The notes under the pieces were generated by a model. The model worked only from the letters and a program-made list of their open reading frames with translations. It did not search any database and was not told the origin of the DNA. Shown here in pieces: positions 26,915 through 35,180 of a stretch of 51,337 nt of DNA (position 1 is the first letter of the stretch; every line of letters starts with the position of its first letter). Source of the DNA: a bacterium (lineage in GTDB: Bacteria; Zhuqueibacterota; QNDG01; JABMRT01); NCBI GenBank assembly GCA_011046415.1, contig DSAP01000185.1, positions 1 through 51,337 of the forward strand, in the 5' to 3' direction. A program made the position numbers and the translations under genes.

Positions 26915-29041
26915 GTGAATGCGTCAAACGGCTATCCCCTCGCAGTCATCCTTTTTCTCTGCGGCCTGCTGACCGTCGGATGCTCGAAGAAATCCGATCA
27001 GATTCTGGATCCCTCGGACGGGGAAAAACCGTCCGCCACGGTCACGATCGGCCCGTCCGGAGGCGTCCTGGAAATGGAAGGAATATCGGTCCACATCCCG
27101 GCCGGGACCCTGGATCAGAACACGACGCTTACCGTTTCGGAGTCGGATGCGGAAAACCCGTTCGGAGAGGCGGGTGTGACCGGCCTGTTCCTGATCGGGG
27201 GCCTGCCGGATAACCTGGGTAAACCCCTTCACATCCGTCTGAGGATCCGGGATGGAGCGGAGGTTGACGAAGGCGGCATCGCATACGGCCTCCCGGGAGA
27301 GGCCTTCCTGACCGGAGAACCCGTCACCGTCTACAGCGTCCACGCCGCGGGAGATTCGGCCGGGTATCTGGTCAGCCGGACGGACGATCCGGCAAAAGCC
27401 GGCAAGAGAATGCCGGCCTCGCCCGGGAAATCCTCCGTGAAGGACGCCCTCAATGTCCTCGGCATCGGGAAGAAAACACTGGAATATGATGTCTGGAACA
27501 TCACCTACTGCGGCATGCTGGATCCCTCGCGATTCACGGAGGAGCTGGACCGGGTGTGGATGATTGTCACCGGCGAACTGAATCTGCCCTTTCAAAATAC
27601 GCCCGACCGGTGGGATCCTTATATATTGTATCACTTGCCTTATCAATCCTGGGAATTCCCGATCCGTATTGTCGCGCTGTCGCGACCAGAGCAGATTGTA
27701 AACCTTCGTTACGAGATCATCCTATACAATGCTTTCCCCCCTTTTTTTCCTGTGCTCAACATCGATGAAACCCTGCTCGGCATACAACGATCCGCGGACG
27801 TAGTCCGGTGTCTGGGTCCGGCCGTTCTGGCGTTGTCCCTCAACACGTATCACCCGCCGTACATCTGGTTGAATCTCGCGGTGATCGCCTGGTCTGGAGA
27901 ATTCTTTTCCGATCCGGATACCGAGGCCGGATCCGTTCAGGGGAATAATCAGATGGCCCCGTTCCGGGGCATGGAGGCCGGTTTTTCAGGCGATCGGGTA
28001 AACCGCCACGGACACAGCCTCGGGATGGCGGCGGTGATCAAATACCTGGTGGACCGGCCCTCCCTTTTCGGAAAAGAGGGACTCCGGAGAACCTATGACA
28101 GACTCCTGGACGGACGGGAGAACCACAACGCCGCCCTGCTCCGAAGCATCGACGCGCTGCCCGCGGAATGGTGGCCCGATTTCTTCAAATCCTATATCGG
28201 CGGAGAGATCTACGGCGTCCCGCCGTCCGTGTTCACGGAAAACGCCTCCGGCACCTGGATCCTCGCGTCGGAAGAGGATGAGCAGACGACCTTTGCCTCC
28301 GATTATCCCGACATGTCGGCCGAACTCTTCCTGGTGGATGTCCAGAACCCGGATATTCACGACGGCGATCGTCTCATCGTCGACGTGTCGGGCACCGTGG
28401 CCGGACAGGGGCTGACGGCGATGATTTTTGCGGTCAATGGAAACAAACTGGACTTCCTGGGCATGGAACACGCGGCTTCTGCCGGACTCCGGCTGACCGG
28501 CATGAAGGCGAAATATGACGCCGGGATCCGCCGGTATCTCGTCGCGGTCGTGAACAGCAACCGGAATGAAACATACACGGGTTCGACGCATATCGAACTG
28601 ACCCTGCGGCATGAGAAAGCACCCGATGAGGTCCCGGGTTTCGTCCAGTGCGATGTATATCTGAATATTCTGATGGAAAGGGAGGACTGGAATACCTATG
28701 ACGGACGAAACACCATCATGACCACACTCAACATCTCGGACGCCGTCTCGATGGCCGGAACTTTCTCAAACAACCGATTCGAAGGAAGCCGGACCTATGA
28801 CATCACGGGGGGATTCTTCGCCGAGAGCGGAACCTGGACCGATTCGGTCGCCCTGACGCTCGGCTCGGACTTTCAGAGTATTTTAAGTCTTGATTATACG
28901 GGCATCGGAACGATACTGAACAAGGACGGGACCACCACCCATACGACAAGACATTTCACCGCCGCGAATATCCCGCACAGCCGAGAGACTTCGATGATCC
29001 CCATACCTACCATATCGGGGAGGAGGGAACCTGTTCCGTGA
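26915..29041 (+). CDS. Large lipoprotein with ZU5-like domain, frameshifted near the C-terminus
   Basis: A lipoprotein of about 708 residues as read, of unknown function. From the GTG at 26915 it has a short hydrophobic signal and a lipobox LTVGC with lipidated Cys at residue 23. The frame is open to 26732, but that leaves the signal sequence buried, so the GTG is preferred. After the signal comes a ZU5-like segment (IGPSGGVLEMEGISVHIPAGTL). The remainder is beta-rich and not recognised. Near 28950-28990 the frame breaks: a different frame continues with plausible sequence (DDPHTYHIGEEGTCSV and on to EYCDTWSAI-like text) and stops at 29161-29163. The natural protein was probably about 40 residues longer. 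Whether this is a real mutation or an assembly error cannot be told from the sequence. Confidence 0.7.
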   Translation: MNASNGYPLAVILFLCGLLTVGCSKKSDQILDPSDGEKPSATVTIGPSGGVLEMEGISVHIPAGTLDQNTTLTVSESDAENPFGEAGVTGLFLIGGLPDNLGKPLHIRLRIRDGAEVDEGGIAYGLPGEAFLTGEPVTVYSVHAAGDSAGYLVSRTDDPAKAGKRMPASPGKSSVKDALNVLGIGKKTLEYDVWNITYCGMLDPSRFTEELDRVWMIVTGELNLPFQNTPDRWDPYILYHLPYQSWEFPIRIVALSRPEQIVNLRYEIILYNAFPPFFPVLNIDETLLGIQRSADVVRCLGPAVLALSLNTYHPPYIWLNLAVIAWSGEFFSDPDTEAGSVQGNNQMAPFRGMEAGFSGDRVNRHGHSLGMAAVIKYLVDRPSLFGKEGLRRTYDRLLDGRENHNAALLRSIDALPAEWWPDFFKSYIGGEIYGVPPSVFTENASGTWILASEEDEQTTFASDYPDMSAELFLVDVQNPDIHDGDRLIVDVSGTVAGQGLTAMIFAVNGNKLDFLGMEHAASAGLRLTGMKAKYDAGIRRYLVAVVNSNRNETYTGSTHIELTLRHEKAPDEVPGFVQCDVYLNILMEREDWNTYDGRNTIMTTLNISDAVSMAGTFSNNRFEGSRTYDITGGFFAESGTWTDSVALTLGSDFQSILSLDYTGIGTILNKDGTTTHTTRHFTAANIPHSRETSMIPIPTISGRREPVP

Positions 29042-29163
29042 TCACCGGCATTTTCTTTGAGAGTCTCGACTACCGCGGCGAATCCCTCGTCGGATCCAGG
29101 ATCGGCACGGGATATTATGAGTGTGATACATGGAGCGCGATTACGGTGCGGTTGCGGAATTGA
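28980..29163 (+). other. Out-of-frame C-terminus of the ZU5-like lipoprotein
   Basis: In the frame that ends with TGA at 29161-29163, this stretch encodes about 58 plausible residues rich in Tyr, Gly and Thr that extend the upstream lipoprotein. The open frame above terminates at 29041 in low-complexity, shifted sequence. Bases 29164-29325 that follow hold no gene I can support. Confidence 0.55.
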
Positions 29164-29328
29164 TCCCGATTCTGCTCTTTCAGGATTCAGGATATCCGGA
29201 TCCTGATCTCCTGTTTTTTCAACAGGCGGGACGCCATTTCGCTGGTTTTAAATCGGTTTTCATCTTAACTTGGGTGCGGATGTACCGGTTCCATCAGACT
29301 CACCTGAAAAATTGTCGGTAAGGGAGTG

Positions 29329-30633
29329 ATGACAAAGATCCATTCCCGCGATGCCGGAAATCCCGCATACGACTGGTATACCCTGGACAATGCGGCCAAG
29401 ATTTATCCGTCGACCGCCTCTGAACATTCTCCGGCTGTGTTCAGACTTTTCGTGACACTGAAAGAACCTGTTAAATCTTGGATCTTACAGCAAGCGATCG
29501 AAGCAGTCATGCCCCGCTTTCCGTATTTTCAGGTCTATCTGAGGCGGGGATGGTTTTGGTATTATCTTCAAAGGCACCATCACATACCCCGGATACGGCC
29601 ACTGGAACCGACACCCGTATCCCGAATACCTGTCCGCGCCGGATCCTCGCATTTACTCCATGTCAGTGCCGGCAGGAACATCATCGCCGTTGATTTCTCG
29701 CATATCCTGACCGACGGGAACGGCGGAATCCGGTTTCTGATCTCATTGATCGCGGAATATCTCAGGTTATGTGGCATGCCGATCGGGTCGCATGAAAATT
29801 TTTTGCATCCTCAAGATCCGCCCCATCCAGAAGAATATGAAGATGCATACAAAAGATACTTCATAAAGGGGGCTCCGGGTCCGGGACACTATTCTCCCGC
29901 CTATCATATCCCGGGAAGACCCGCTCAGGCCGGCCGTTTCCGGACAATCACAGGTAGAATCTCCGTCGACCAGATGCTGGATCGAACAAGAAAAGAGGGC
30001 GTGACTCTGACCGAATATCTTGCGGCGTTGATGATATATTGCCTGGCCCGGATTTACCAGGAGGAAGTCGACCAAGGGAAAAAACATCGAAGGTCCATCA
30101 TCCGGCTTGAGGTGCCTGTCAATTTAAGGTCCTTTTATCCCTCGGGCACCATGAGGAATTTTTCTCTTTACGTATCCCCGGAGATTGACATGAAACTGGG
30201 GCCGTACGATTTTGAAGAACTGTTGAAGCACGTCCATCACAGCATGCGGATCCAGATCAATCGGAAAGAACTCAGCAGGCAGATTTCCCGTAATGTGGGT
30301 GCCGAGTTCAATCCGTTGATCCGTTTTTTACCTCTTTTCATAAAAGACCGTTTTGTAAACTGGATTCATTCAAGAATGGGAGAACGGCTCTATTCCGGGG
30401 TGCTTTCGAATCTGGGCAAGATCTCTCTCCCGGCGGAAATGGAATCCTCGGTTCAATCCATTCATGTTGTGCTGAGCCCCAATCGGATGATGAAAACAAG
30501 CTGTACGGTTATCGGTTATCAAAACGATATACATATCAACTTCTGCAGCCTGGTGGAGAGCCGGAATCTGGAGAGACTGTTTTTTACACACCTCGTTGAA
30601 TACGGTATTTCTGTACACATCAAGGAGTCGTGA
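29329..30633 (+). CDS. Alcohol acetyltransferase / condensation-like acyltransferase
   Basis: A 434-residue protein of the CoA-dependent acyltransferase (condensation-domain-like) superfamily. The active-site motif HxxxDG is present as HILTDG in VDFSHILTDGNGGIRFL, about one third along the chain, and the C-terminal half contains a DFGxG-like region replaced by VLSNLGKISLP. Such enzymes transfer acyl groups to alcohols, amines or sugars; the substrate here is unknown. A GTG precedes the ATG by one codon; AGGGAG lies directly upstream. The stop is 3 bases before the next gene, so the pair is coupled. Homologues in other bacteria are also often beside a zinc-ribbon DUF6320 membrane protein, which I state from memory. 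Confidence 0.75.
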   Translation: MTKIHSRDAGNPAYDWYTLDNAAKIYPSTASEHSPAVFRLFVTLKEPVKSWILQQAIEAVMPRFPYFQVYLRRGWFWYYLQRHHHIPRIRPLEPTPVSRIPVRAGSSHLLHVSAGRNIIAVDFSHILTDGNGGIRFLISLIAEYLRLCGMPIGSHENFLHPQDPPHPEEYEDAYKRYFIKGAPGPGHYSPAYHIPGRPAQAGRFRTITGRISVDQMLDRTRKEGVTLTEYLAALMIYCLARIYQEEVDQGKKHRRSIIRLEVPVNLRSFYPSGTMRNFSLYVSPEIDMKLGPYDFEELLKHVHHSMRIQINRKELSRQISRNVGAEFNPLIRFLPLFIKDRFVNWIHSRMGERLYSGVLSNLGKISLPAEMESSVQSIHVVLSPNRMMKTSCTVIGYQNDIHINFCSLVESRNLERLFFTHLVEYGISVHIKES

Positions 30634-30636
30634 GTC

Positions 30637-31330
30637 ATGCCGGTCTGTAAACATTGCGGTGTCGAGATCGAAGAAGATCTGCCTTGTTGTCCTCTGTGCC
30701 GTTCTTCGATCCATGGAGGAGATCCTGTCGGCGAACAGAACATCCGGACTCCCTTGCCGGAAACGGCAGCCCATCAAAAAAGCTGGTTTTGGGGCTTGAT
30801 CACCTTGTTGGGTCTGGGAGGGGGAGCCATTGTATCAGCCGTTGATCTGGCTTACGGCATGTCGATCACCTGGTCCAGATATCCGTTGATATCGATTGCA
30901 TACCTGTGGCTGACAGTCTCCCTTTTTATCTACCTGAGAAAACACATTTATTCTCTGCTTCTGTTTGAAACAATCAATCTCGGGCTGTATTTGTGGATTT
31001 TAAATTCATTGACACCCATCACGCCCTGGTTTTTTTCACTGGTTATTCCTCTGTATATTCTGGTGAGTGTTTTTTATCGGTTTGACGCTGTTCATCGTCC
31101 GCAAATTCAAACTGGCGATTACGGGGATTGTGGTGACCGGGATGATCAGCATGGGGCTTTTTCTCCTGCTTCTGGAAATGATCCTCAACAGGTTTATTTT
31201 CGATAAAATATTCATCAGCTGGTCTCTGATCATTTTCGCCTGTATTCTTACGTTTTCCGCAGCTTTTCTCTTTATTCAAAAGCGGTATGGATTACACAGG
31301 TCCGAACTGAAAAAAAAATTTCATGCTTGA
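30637..31330 (+). CDS. DUF6320-like zinc-ribbon membrane protein (frameshifted)
   Basis: The first reading frame begins MPVCKHCGVEIEEDLPCCPLC, a four-cysteine zinc ribbon, then has several membrane helices (WFWGLITLLGLGGGAIVSAV and onwards) and is interrupted after about 145 residues. The protein continues in the next frame from about 31076 (GLTLFIVRKFKLAITGIVVTG) and ends at 31330. The switch falls at a run of six T (31070-31075). Removing one T joins VSVF to IGLTLFIV without a gap, so a one-base insertion, real or from sequencing, explains the break. The restored protein is about 230 residues with roughly six helices. It is likely a partner of the acyltransferase immediately upstream. Confidence 0.65.
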
Positions 31331-31458
31331 ATATCCGGATGATAATGATGCCATGATATATTCCCCAGGAACAAAACTCGGAATCCTGAATCATCGTGTA
31401 GTAAATAAGGCAATAATTCCCTATTATATTCAGTAATTCAAAAAAAAGGAGACCGGAA

Positions 31459-31749
31459 ATGGAAGACAGAAAAATTTTCATCGACAAGATGTCCGCGAAA
31501 CTGAAAGAATGGGACGCGGAAATCCGGAAACTCGAGGCGAAAGCGGATACCGTCAAGGCAGACGCCAAGGCCGGATATCTCCGGCAAATCGATGAACTGC
31601 GCGGCAGGAAAGAGGAGGCGCGGCAAAAACTCGAAGAAATCCGGGAAGCCGGCGAGGAGGCCTGGGAGGATCTGAAAGAAGGCGCCGAGCAAAGCTGGAA
31701 AATCCTGGGAGATTCCGTCAGGAATGCTTTCGAAAAATTCAAAGGATAA
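31459..31749 (+). CDS. Small charged coiled-coil protein
   Basis: A 96-residue protein, about half Glu, Lys, Asp, Arg and Ala, with heptad repeats throughout (KLKEWDAEIRKLEAKADTVK and EARQKLEEIREAGEEAW). No signal or membrane segment. A strong AAAGGAG ribosome site lies 8 bases before the ATG. Its stop precedes the patatin gene by only 7 bases, so the two are co-transcribed. Small coiled-coil proteins of this type are often annotated as hypothetical or sll1863-like stress proteins; I do not assign a function. Confidence 0.8.
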   Translation: MEDRKIFIDKMSAKLKEWDAEIRKLEAKADTVKADAKAGYLRQIDELRGRKEEARQKLEEIREAGEEAWEDLKEGAEQSWKILGDSVRNAFEKFKG

Positions 31750-31756
31750 CCCGGAA

Positions 31757-32533
31757 ATGAAATTCATCAAAAGAAAGACGCCAAAAAAGAAGATCGGATT
31801 GGCACTCGGGGGCGGCGCCGTGCTCGGCGCCGCCCATATCGGCGTCCTGAAGGCGCTCGAGGAATATGACATCCCCATCCGGTATATTTCAGGGACGAGC
31901 ATCGGAGCCTTTATATCCATTTTTTATGCGTTCGGCAAGCGATGGAAAGAGATTGAGGAAATCGCCAAAGAGTTAAACTGGCTGGACGTTTCCGGCTTAT
32001 CGCTTTCGAAACTCGGGCTGCTGTCGAATAAAAAATTGGGAGAACGCATCAAGGAAACGATCGGTGATGTGACCTTTGACCAGGCAGATATTCCCCTTGC
32101 CATGATCGCCACGGACATCACCAGCGGCGAAAAAATTGTTTTCAAAGAAGGCGATGTGATTACGGCCGTCATGGCGAGTACGTGTATTCCCGGAATCTTT
32201 ATTCCGGTGGAAATGGACGACAGATTGCTGGTCGACGGCGGACTGGTCGAGAATGTCCCGGTCTCGCCTTTAAAAGAGATGGGGGCGGATTTCATCATCG
32301 GCGTGGATTTGAATGCCGAGTATTCCCGGAAGAAACCCGAGAATATTGTCGATATTCTGTTGAGATCTTTTGTTTTTACTTTGATGTCCGCAACGGAATC
32401 GCAAAAGGAAAAAGCACATATACTCATCCAGCCGGATTTGTCCGCATTCAACATGGTCGATATCGGCCAGGCGGATGCGTTGATAGAAACAGGATATGAC
32501 GCGGCAAGAACCGTTTTACGAAAGGTGTTTTAG
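31757..32533 (+). CDS. Patatin-like phospholipase (RssA/NTE type)
   Basis: A 258-residue serine hydrolase. It has the oxyanion glycine motif LALGGGAVLGAAHIG near residue 15, the nucleophile elbow GTSIG at 46-50 (S48) and the dyad aspartate in DGG at 160-162 (D160). The dyad is complete, so it should be active as a lipid acyl hydrolase. It has no signal peptide and an RssA-like compact length. The ATG at 31757 is preceded by AAAGGA; an in-frame ATG at 31724 would overlap the upstream gene and is less likely. Substrate unknown. Confidence 0.88.
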   Translation: MKFIKRKTPKKKIGLALGGGAVLGAAHIGVLKALEEYDIPIRYISGTSIGAFISIFYAFGKRWKEIEEIAKELNWLDVSGLSLSKLGLLSNKKLGERIKETIGDVTFDQADIPLAMIATDITSGEKIVFKEGDVITAVMASTCIPGIFIPVEMDDRLLVDGGLVENVPVSPLKEMGADFIIGVDLNAEYSRKKPENIVDILLRSFVFTLMSATESQKEKAHILIQPDLSAFNMVDIGQADALIETGYDAARTVLRKVF

Positions 32534-32572
32534 GGAATTTTTATCGGGGAAAGAGAGAGGTCGGAATAAACG

Positions 32573-32684
32573 ACCACCGGCATAGCCGGCGGCTTTTGAT
32601 TGCGGCCAAAGGCCGCGAGTAAAAGAAGGCACGTTCAGTGCCGACCTGTTTAAGATCGTGAACCACTGGCAAAGCCAGTGGTTT
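32573..32684. repeat. Cluster of four palindromes (REP-like element)
   Basis: Four hairpins in about 110 bases: CCACCGGC/GCCGGCGG around loop ATA (32574-32592), GCGGCC-AAA-GGCCGC (32602-32616), GGCAC-GTTCA-GTGCC (32628-32642), and AACCACTGGC-AAA-GCCAGTGGTT (32661-32683), the last with a perfect 10-bp stem. Three have 3-base loops. They follow the patatin stop but have no T-tracts, so they are not ordinary terminators. The layout resembles REP/BIME or miniature transposable sequences. No transposase is nearby. Bases 32690-32854 show no gene. Confidence 0.6.
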
Positions 32685-32854
32685 GCAAATGATCAATCAA
32701 GGGGCCGCCCGGATCCGGAAATATCCGGTCCCCCGAATCGGGTCGCCTCGCAATCCGTCTCACGGGTCCGGCTACGGGCTGATCCCGGCCCTGGATCAGC
32801 CCGATACTCTGCCTGGACTGCAGACACCCTCTGCGAACCAAGCGGAACCTGACT

Positions 32855-33069
32855 ATGAAACACACTGCGCTTTTCCTGATGTTTATCCCGGGGATTCTTC
32901 CTGCGGCGGAACACCCCCCGCCCCGATCCGCGTCATGACCTTCAATATCGATTACATTTTCGTTTCCGCGGGCATCGCGGTGCTGAAGCACGCCGCCCTC
33001 CCCCATTTCGAGGAAGGACGGCTCCCCTCGGACCATTATCCCGTGTTCGCCGAGATCGTGCTCAGATAA
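32855..33069 (+). pseudogene. Internally deleted endonuclease/exonuclease/phosphatase family gene
   Basis: The ATG at 32855 opens a secretion signal (MKHTALFLMFIPGILPAAEH). After a run of C (near 32914-32919) the frame shifts and gives IRVMTFNI, the classic N-terminal strand of the EEP (DNase I-like) fold. This is followed at once by IDYIFVSAGIAVLKHA and LPSDHYPVFAEIVL, the C-terminal D-x-I and SDHxP motifs of the same fold. The roughly 200 residues that should lie between are missing. The remnant therefore combines a deletion and a frameshift and cannot encode an active enzyme. Confidence 0.75.
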
Positions 33070-33219
33070 TCCGGATGACACCCTCCTTCCGTTTTCCGCT
33101 TGCATTTTTCACGGGCATTGATTATCCTTTGGACATACAAAAGACGTCCGGGCGACAGGATACGAACCGGATTTCGGGCGTCCAACCCGGCACAGGAACA
33201 AGGGTGCCGAATGAGGCAT

Positions 33220-33945
33220 ATGAACCGCATCCCGTTAACGACGGGGAACATGATCTTAAAACTTGCCATACTGATCCTGATGTCGTGCGGCTTTTTATCC
33301 TGCCGGGACAGGGCGGCCGGCCCGGAACCCGAAAGCGACCCTTTCGTGATCGAGAATCTGGGTGTCGTCTTCGGGCCCTGGAACAGGGAAACCGGCCGGG
33401 CCGGAGATTTTCTCTTCCGGGATATCGGCAGTATCCCGAAAATCGTATCCGAATTCGGCACCGAAGTGGTCGCCCATGACGGGTCGACGAAACGGCTGCC
33501 CACGATCGACTTCGTCGTCCGGGAGGATGCGCCCGTCCTCGCCGCGGCGGAGGGACGGGTGGACCGTATCTTTTATCAGGAGGGTGCGCGGGACTGGGAG
33601 ATCATCGTCCGGTCATCGAACGATCCCGATTTCGAGGTGATCTACGACCACCTGGTCGGACTGCGGGTCGAAACGGGAGACCGGATCGCACCCGGCGACA
33701 CGCTCGGTCATCCCCGGCCCCTGTTCGGGGGTCTCGGCGTCTTCGAGCTCATGGTGACGAACCGTGCGACGGGACTCGCCTATTGTCCCTTCTGTTTTTT
33801 CGATCCGGAACGGATCGAAGAGGCCCGGGAGCAACTTCTCAGGCTCATTCACGACTGGGAAACGTTCCGAGACGACATCACGATTCACGATGAATCCGCC
33901 TATGTCTATGCCGGCTGCCTGATGGAATCCATGATGAGTTATTGA
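33220..33945 (+). CDS. M23/LytM-like lipoprotein with degenerate active site
   Basis: A 241-residue lipoprotein with hydrophobic signal and lipobox GFLSC (Cys 28 from this start). The body resembles a LytM/M23 fold: IDFVVREDAPVLAAAEGRV corresponds to the segment after HxxxD, and VIYDHLVGLRVETGDRI to the HxH region. The first zinc-ligand histidine (normally HxxxD) appears as Leu or Arg, and the second motif has only one clear histidine, so catalysis is doubtful. Inactive M23-like proteins can act as regulators of wall hydrolases, which is general knowledge. Start codons at 33211, 33220 and 33250 are all possible. Confidence 0.65.
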   Translation: MNRIPLTTGNMILKLAILILMSCGFLSCRDRAAGPEPESDPFVIENLGVVFGPWNRETGRAGDFLFRDIGSIPKIVSEFGTEVVAHDGSTKRLPTIDFVVREDAPVLAAAEGRVDRIFYQEGARDWEIIVRSSNDPDFEVIYDHLVGLRVETGDRIAPGDTLGHPRPLFGGLGVFELMVTNRATGLAYCPFCFFDPERIEEAREQLLRLIHDWETFRDDITIHDESAYVYAGCLMESMMSY

Positions 33946-34085
33946 GACAATCGCCGGTGCGCAAAAACCGGATCGTGAGAACTTCTCAAGGCGCTTTAGG
34001 GAAACAGAATAGGCCGAACCGGTTCAACCCGAGAGAAAGGATAATCCCGGGGATTCCTCCGGATTTCCGGGATGAGACACATTTC

Positions 34086-35174
34086 ATGGAATACAGACCT
34101 TACGGAAAAACAGACGCGAAAGTCTCGGTGCTGGGATTCGGCGCGATGCGGTTCGCACATCCCGAAGACACGGAGGATTCGGCCGCCACGGTACTCCATG
34201 CCTTCGAGAAGGGCGTGAACTATTTCGACACGGCGCCCGGGTATTGTGAAGACCAATCCGAAATCATCATCGGACGCGCCGTCGTCGAAATGATAAAGAG
34301 CGGCAGGCCCTTCTATGTCTCCACCAAATCCGGCGGCAAAACAGCGGGGGACGTCCGAAGGGATCTGGAGACATCGCTCAGGCGGCTGGGTCTCGAGACG
34401 ATCGACTTCTATCATTGCTGGTGTGTGATGACCCTGGAGGACTGGCGGAACCGCCTGAGCGGCGGGGCGGTCCGGGAAATCCTCAAGGCCCGGGACGAAG
34501 GGCTGATCCGCCATTCGGTCGTCTCCACGCATCTGCCGGGACCGGAGATCCATCATCTCCTGGAAGACGGCTATTTCGAAGGGGTGACGCTCGGATATTC
34601 GGCGATCAATTTCATCTACCGGGAAGCGGGCATCCGGGCCGCGGCCGATCGCGGCCTCGGGGTGACGGTCATGAATCCGCTGGGCGGCGGGATCATCCCG
34701 CAGAATGAAGAAACATTCTCCTTCATCAAGACAAATCCGGATCAATCCATGGTCGAGGCCGGATTGCAATTCCTGAAAGCCCAACCCGGAATCTCGACCC
34801 TGATCGCGGGATTCCGGAACCGGGCCGACGTGGACGATGCGGTCCGGGCCGTCGGACAGGACGCCCCCTATCCCGCCGGTCACATGGAAAGTCTGCGCCG
34901 GAAGCTCAGGGACCATTTCGACCGGCTGTGCACCGTGTGCACGTATTGCCGGGACTGTCCCGAAGGCATCGAGGTCTGGAAATACATGGAGGCCGCGAAT
35001 TACTTCATGATCCGGGCGTCCGATACGCCCTTTGACCGGCTGAAATGGCACTGGGACAAGAAGATCGACGAACTGGACCGGTGCACGCAGTGCCGGCTGT
35101 GCGAGGAGGTTTGCACCCAGCGGCTCCCCATCCTCGAACGGTTCGGGCAGTTGCGGACCGGGAAACCCGGATGA
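34086..35174 (+). CDS. Aldo/keto reductase with C-terminal [4Fe-4S] domain
   Basis: A 362-residue protein. The N-terminal 280 residues are an AKR barrel (YRPYGKTDAKVSVLGFGAMR; VNYFDTAPGYCEDQSE with the catalytic Asp and Tyr; STKSGG with the Lys). The C-terminus has two ferredoxin-like cysteine clusters, CTVCTYCRDCP and CTQCRLCEEVC. This fusion is a known subfamily, usually assumed to exchange electrons between NADPH-type chemistry and iron-sulfur clusters, but no substrate is established here. The frame extends 48 codons upstream to 33942; the ATG at 34086 gives the standard family start. Confidence 0.85.
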   Translation: MEYRPYGKTDAKVSVLGFGAMRFAHPEDTEDSAATVLHAFEKGVNYFDTAPGYCEDQSEIIIGRAVVEMIKSGRPFYVSTKSGGKTAGDVRRDLETSLRRLGLETIDFYHCWCVMTLEDWRNRLSGGAVREILKARDEGLIRHSVVSTHLPGPEIHHLLEDGYFEGVTLGYSAINFIYREAGIRAAADRGLGVTVMNPLGGGIIPQNEETFSFIKTNPDQSMVEAGLQFLKAQPGISTLIAGFRNRADVDDAVRAVGQDAPYPAGHMESLRRKLRDHFDRLCTVCTYCRDCPEGIEVWKYMEAANYFMIRASDTPFDRLKWHWDKKIDELDRCTQCRLCEEVCTQRLPILERFGQLRTGKPG

Positions 35175-35180
35175 CCCGGT

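Noticed and set aside
32573-32616. The first palindromes as an intrinsic terminator of the patatin gene
   Set aside because: No T-tract follows any of the stems on either strand.
32573-32684. The palindrome cluster as a CRISPR array or an integron attC site
   Set aside because: The four palindromes differ in sequence, there are no repeat-spacer units, and no R''/R' core sites or integrase are visible.
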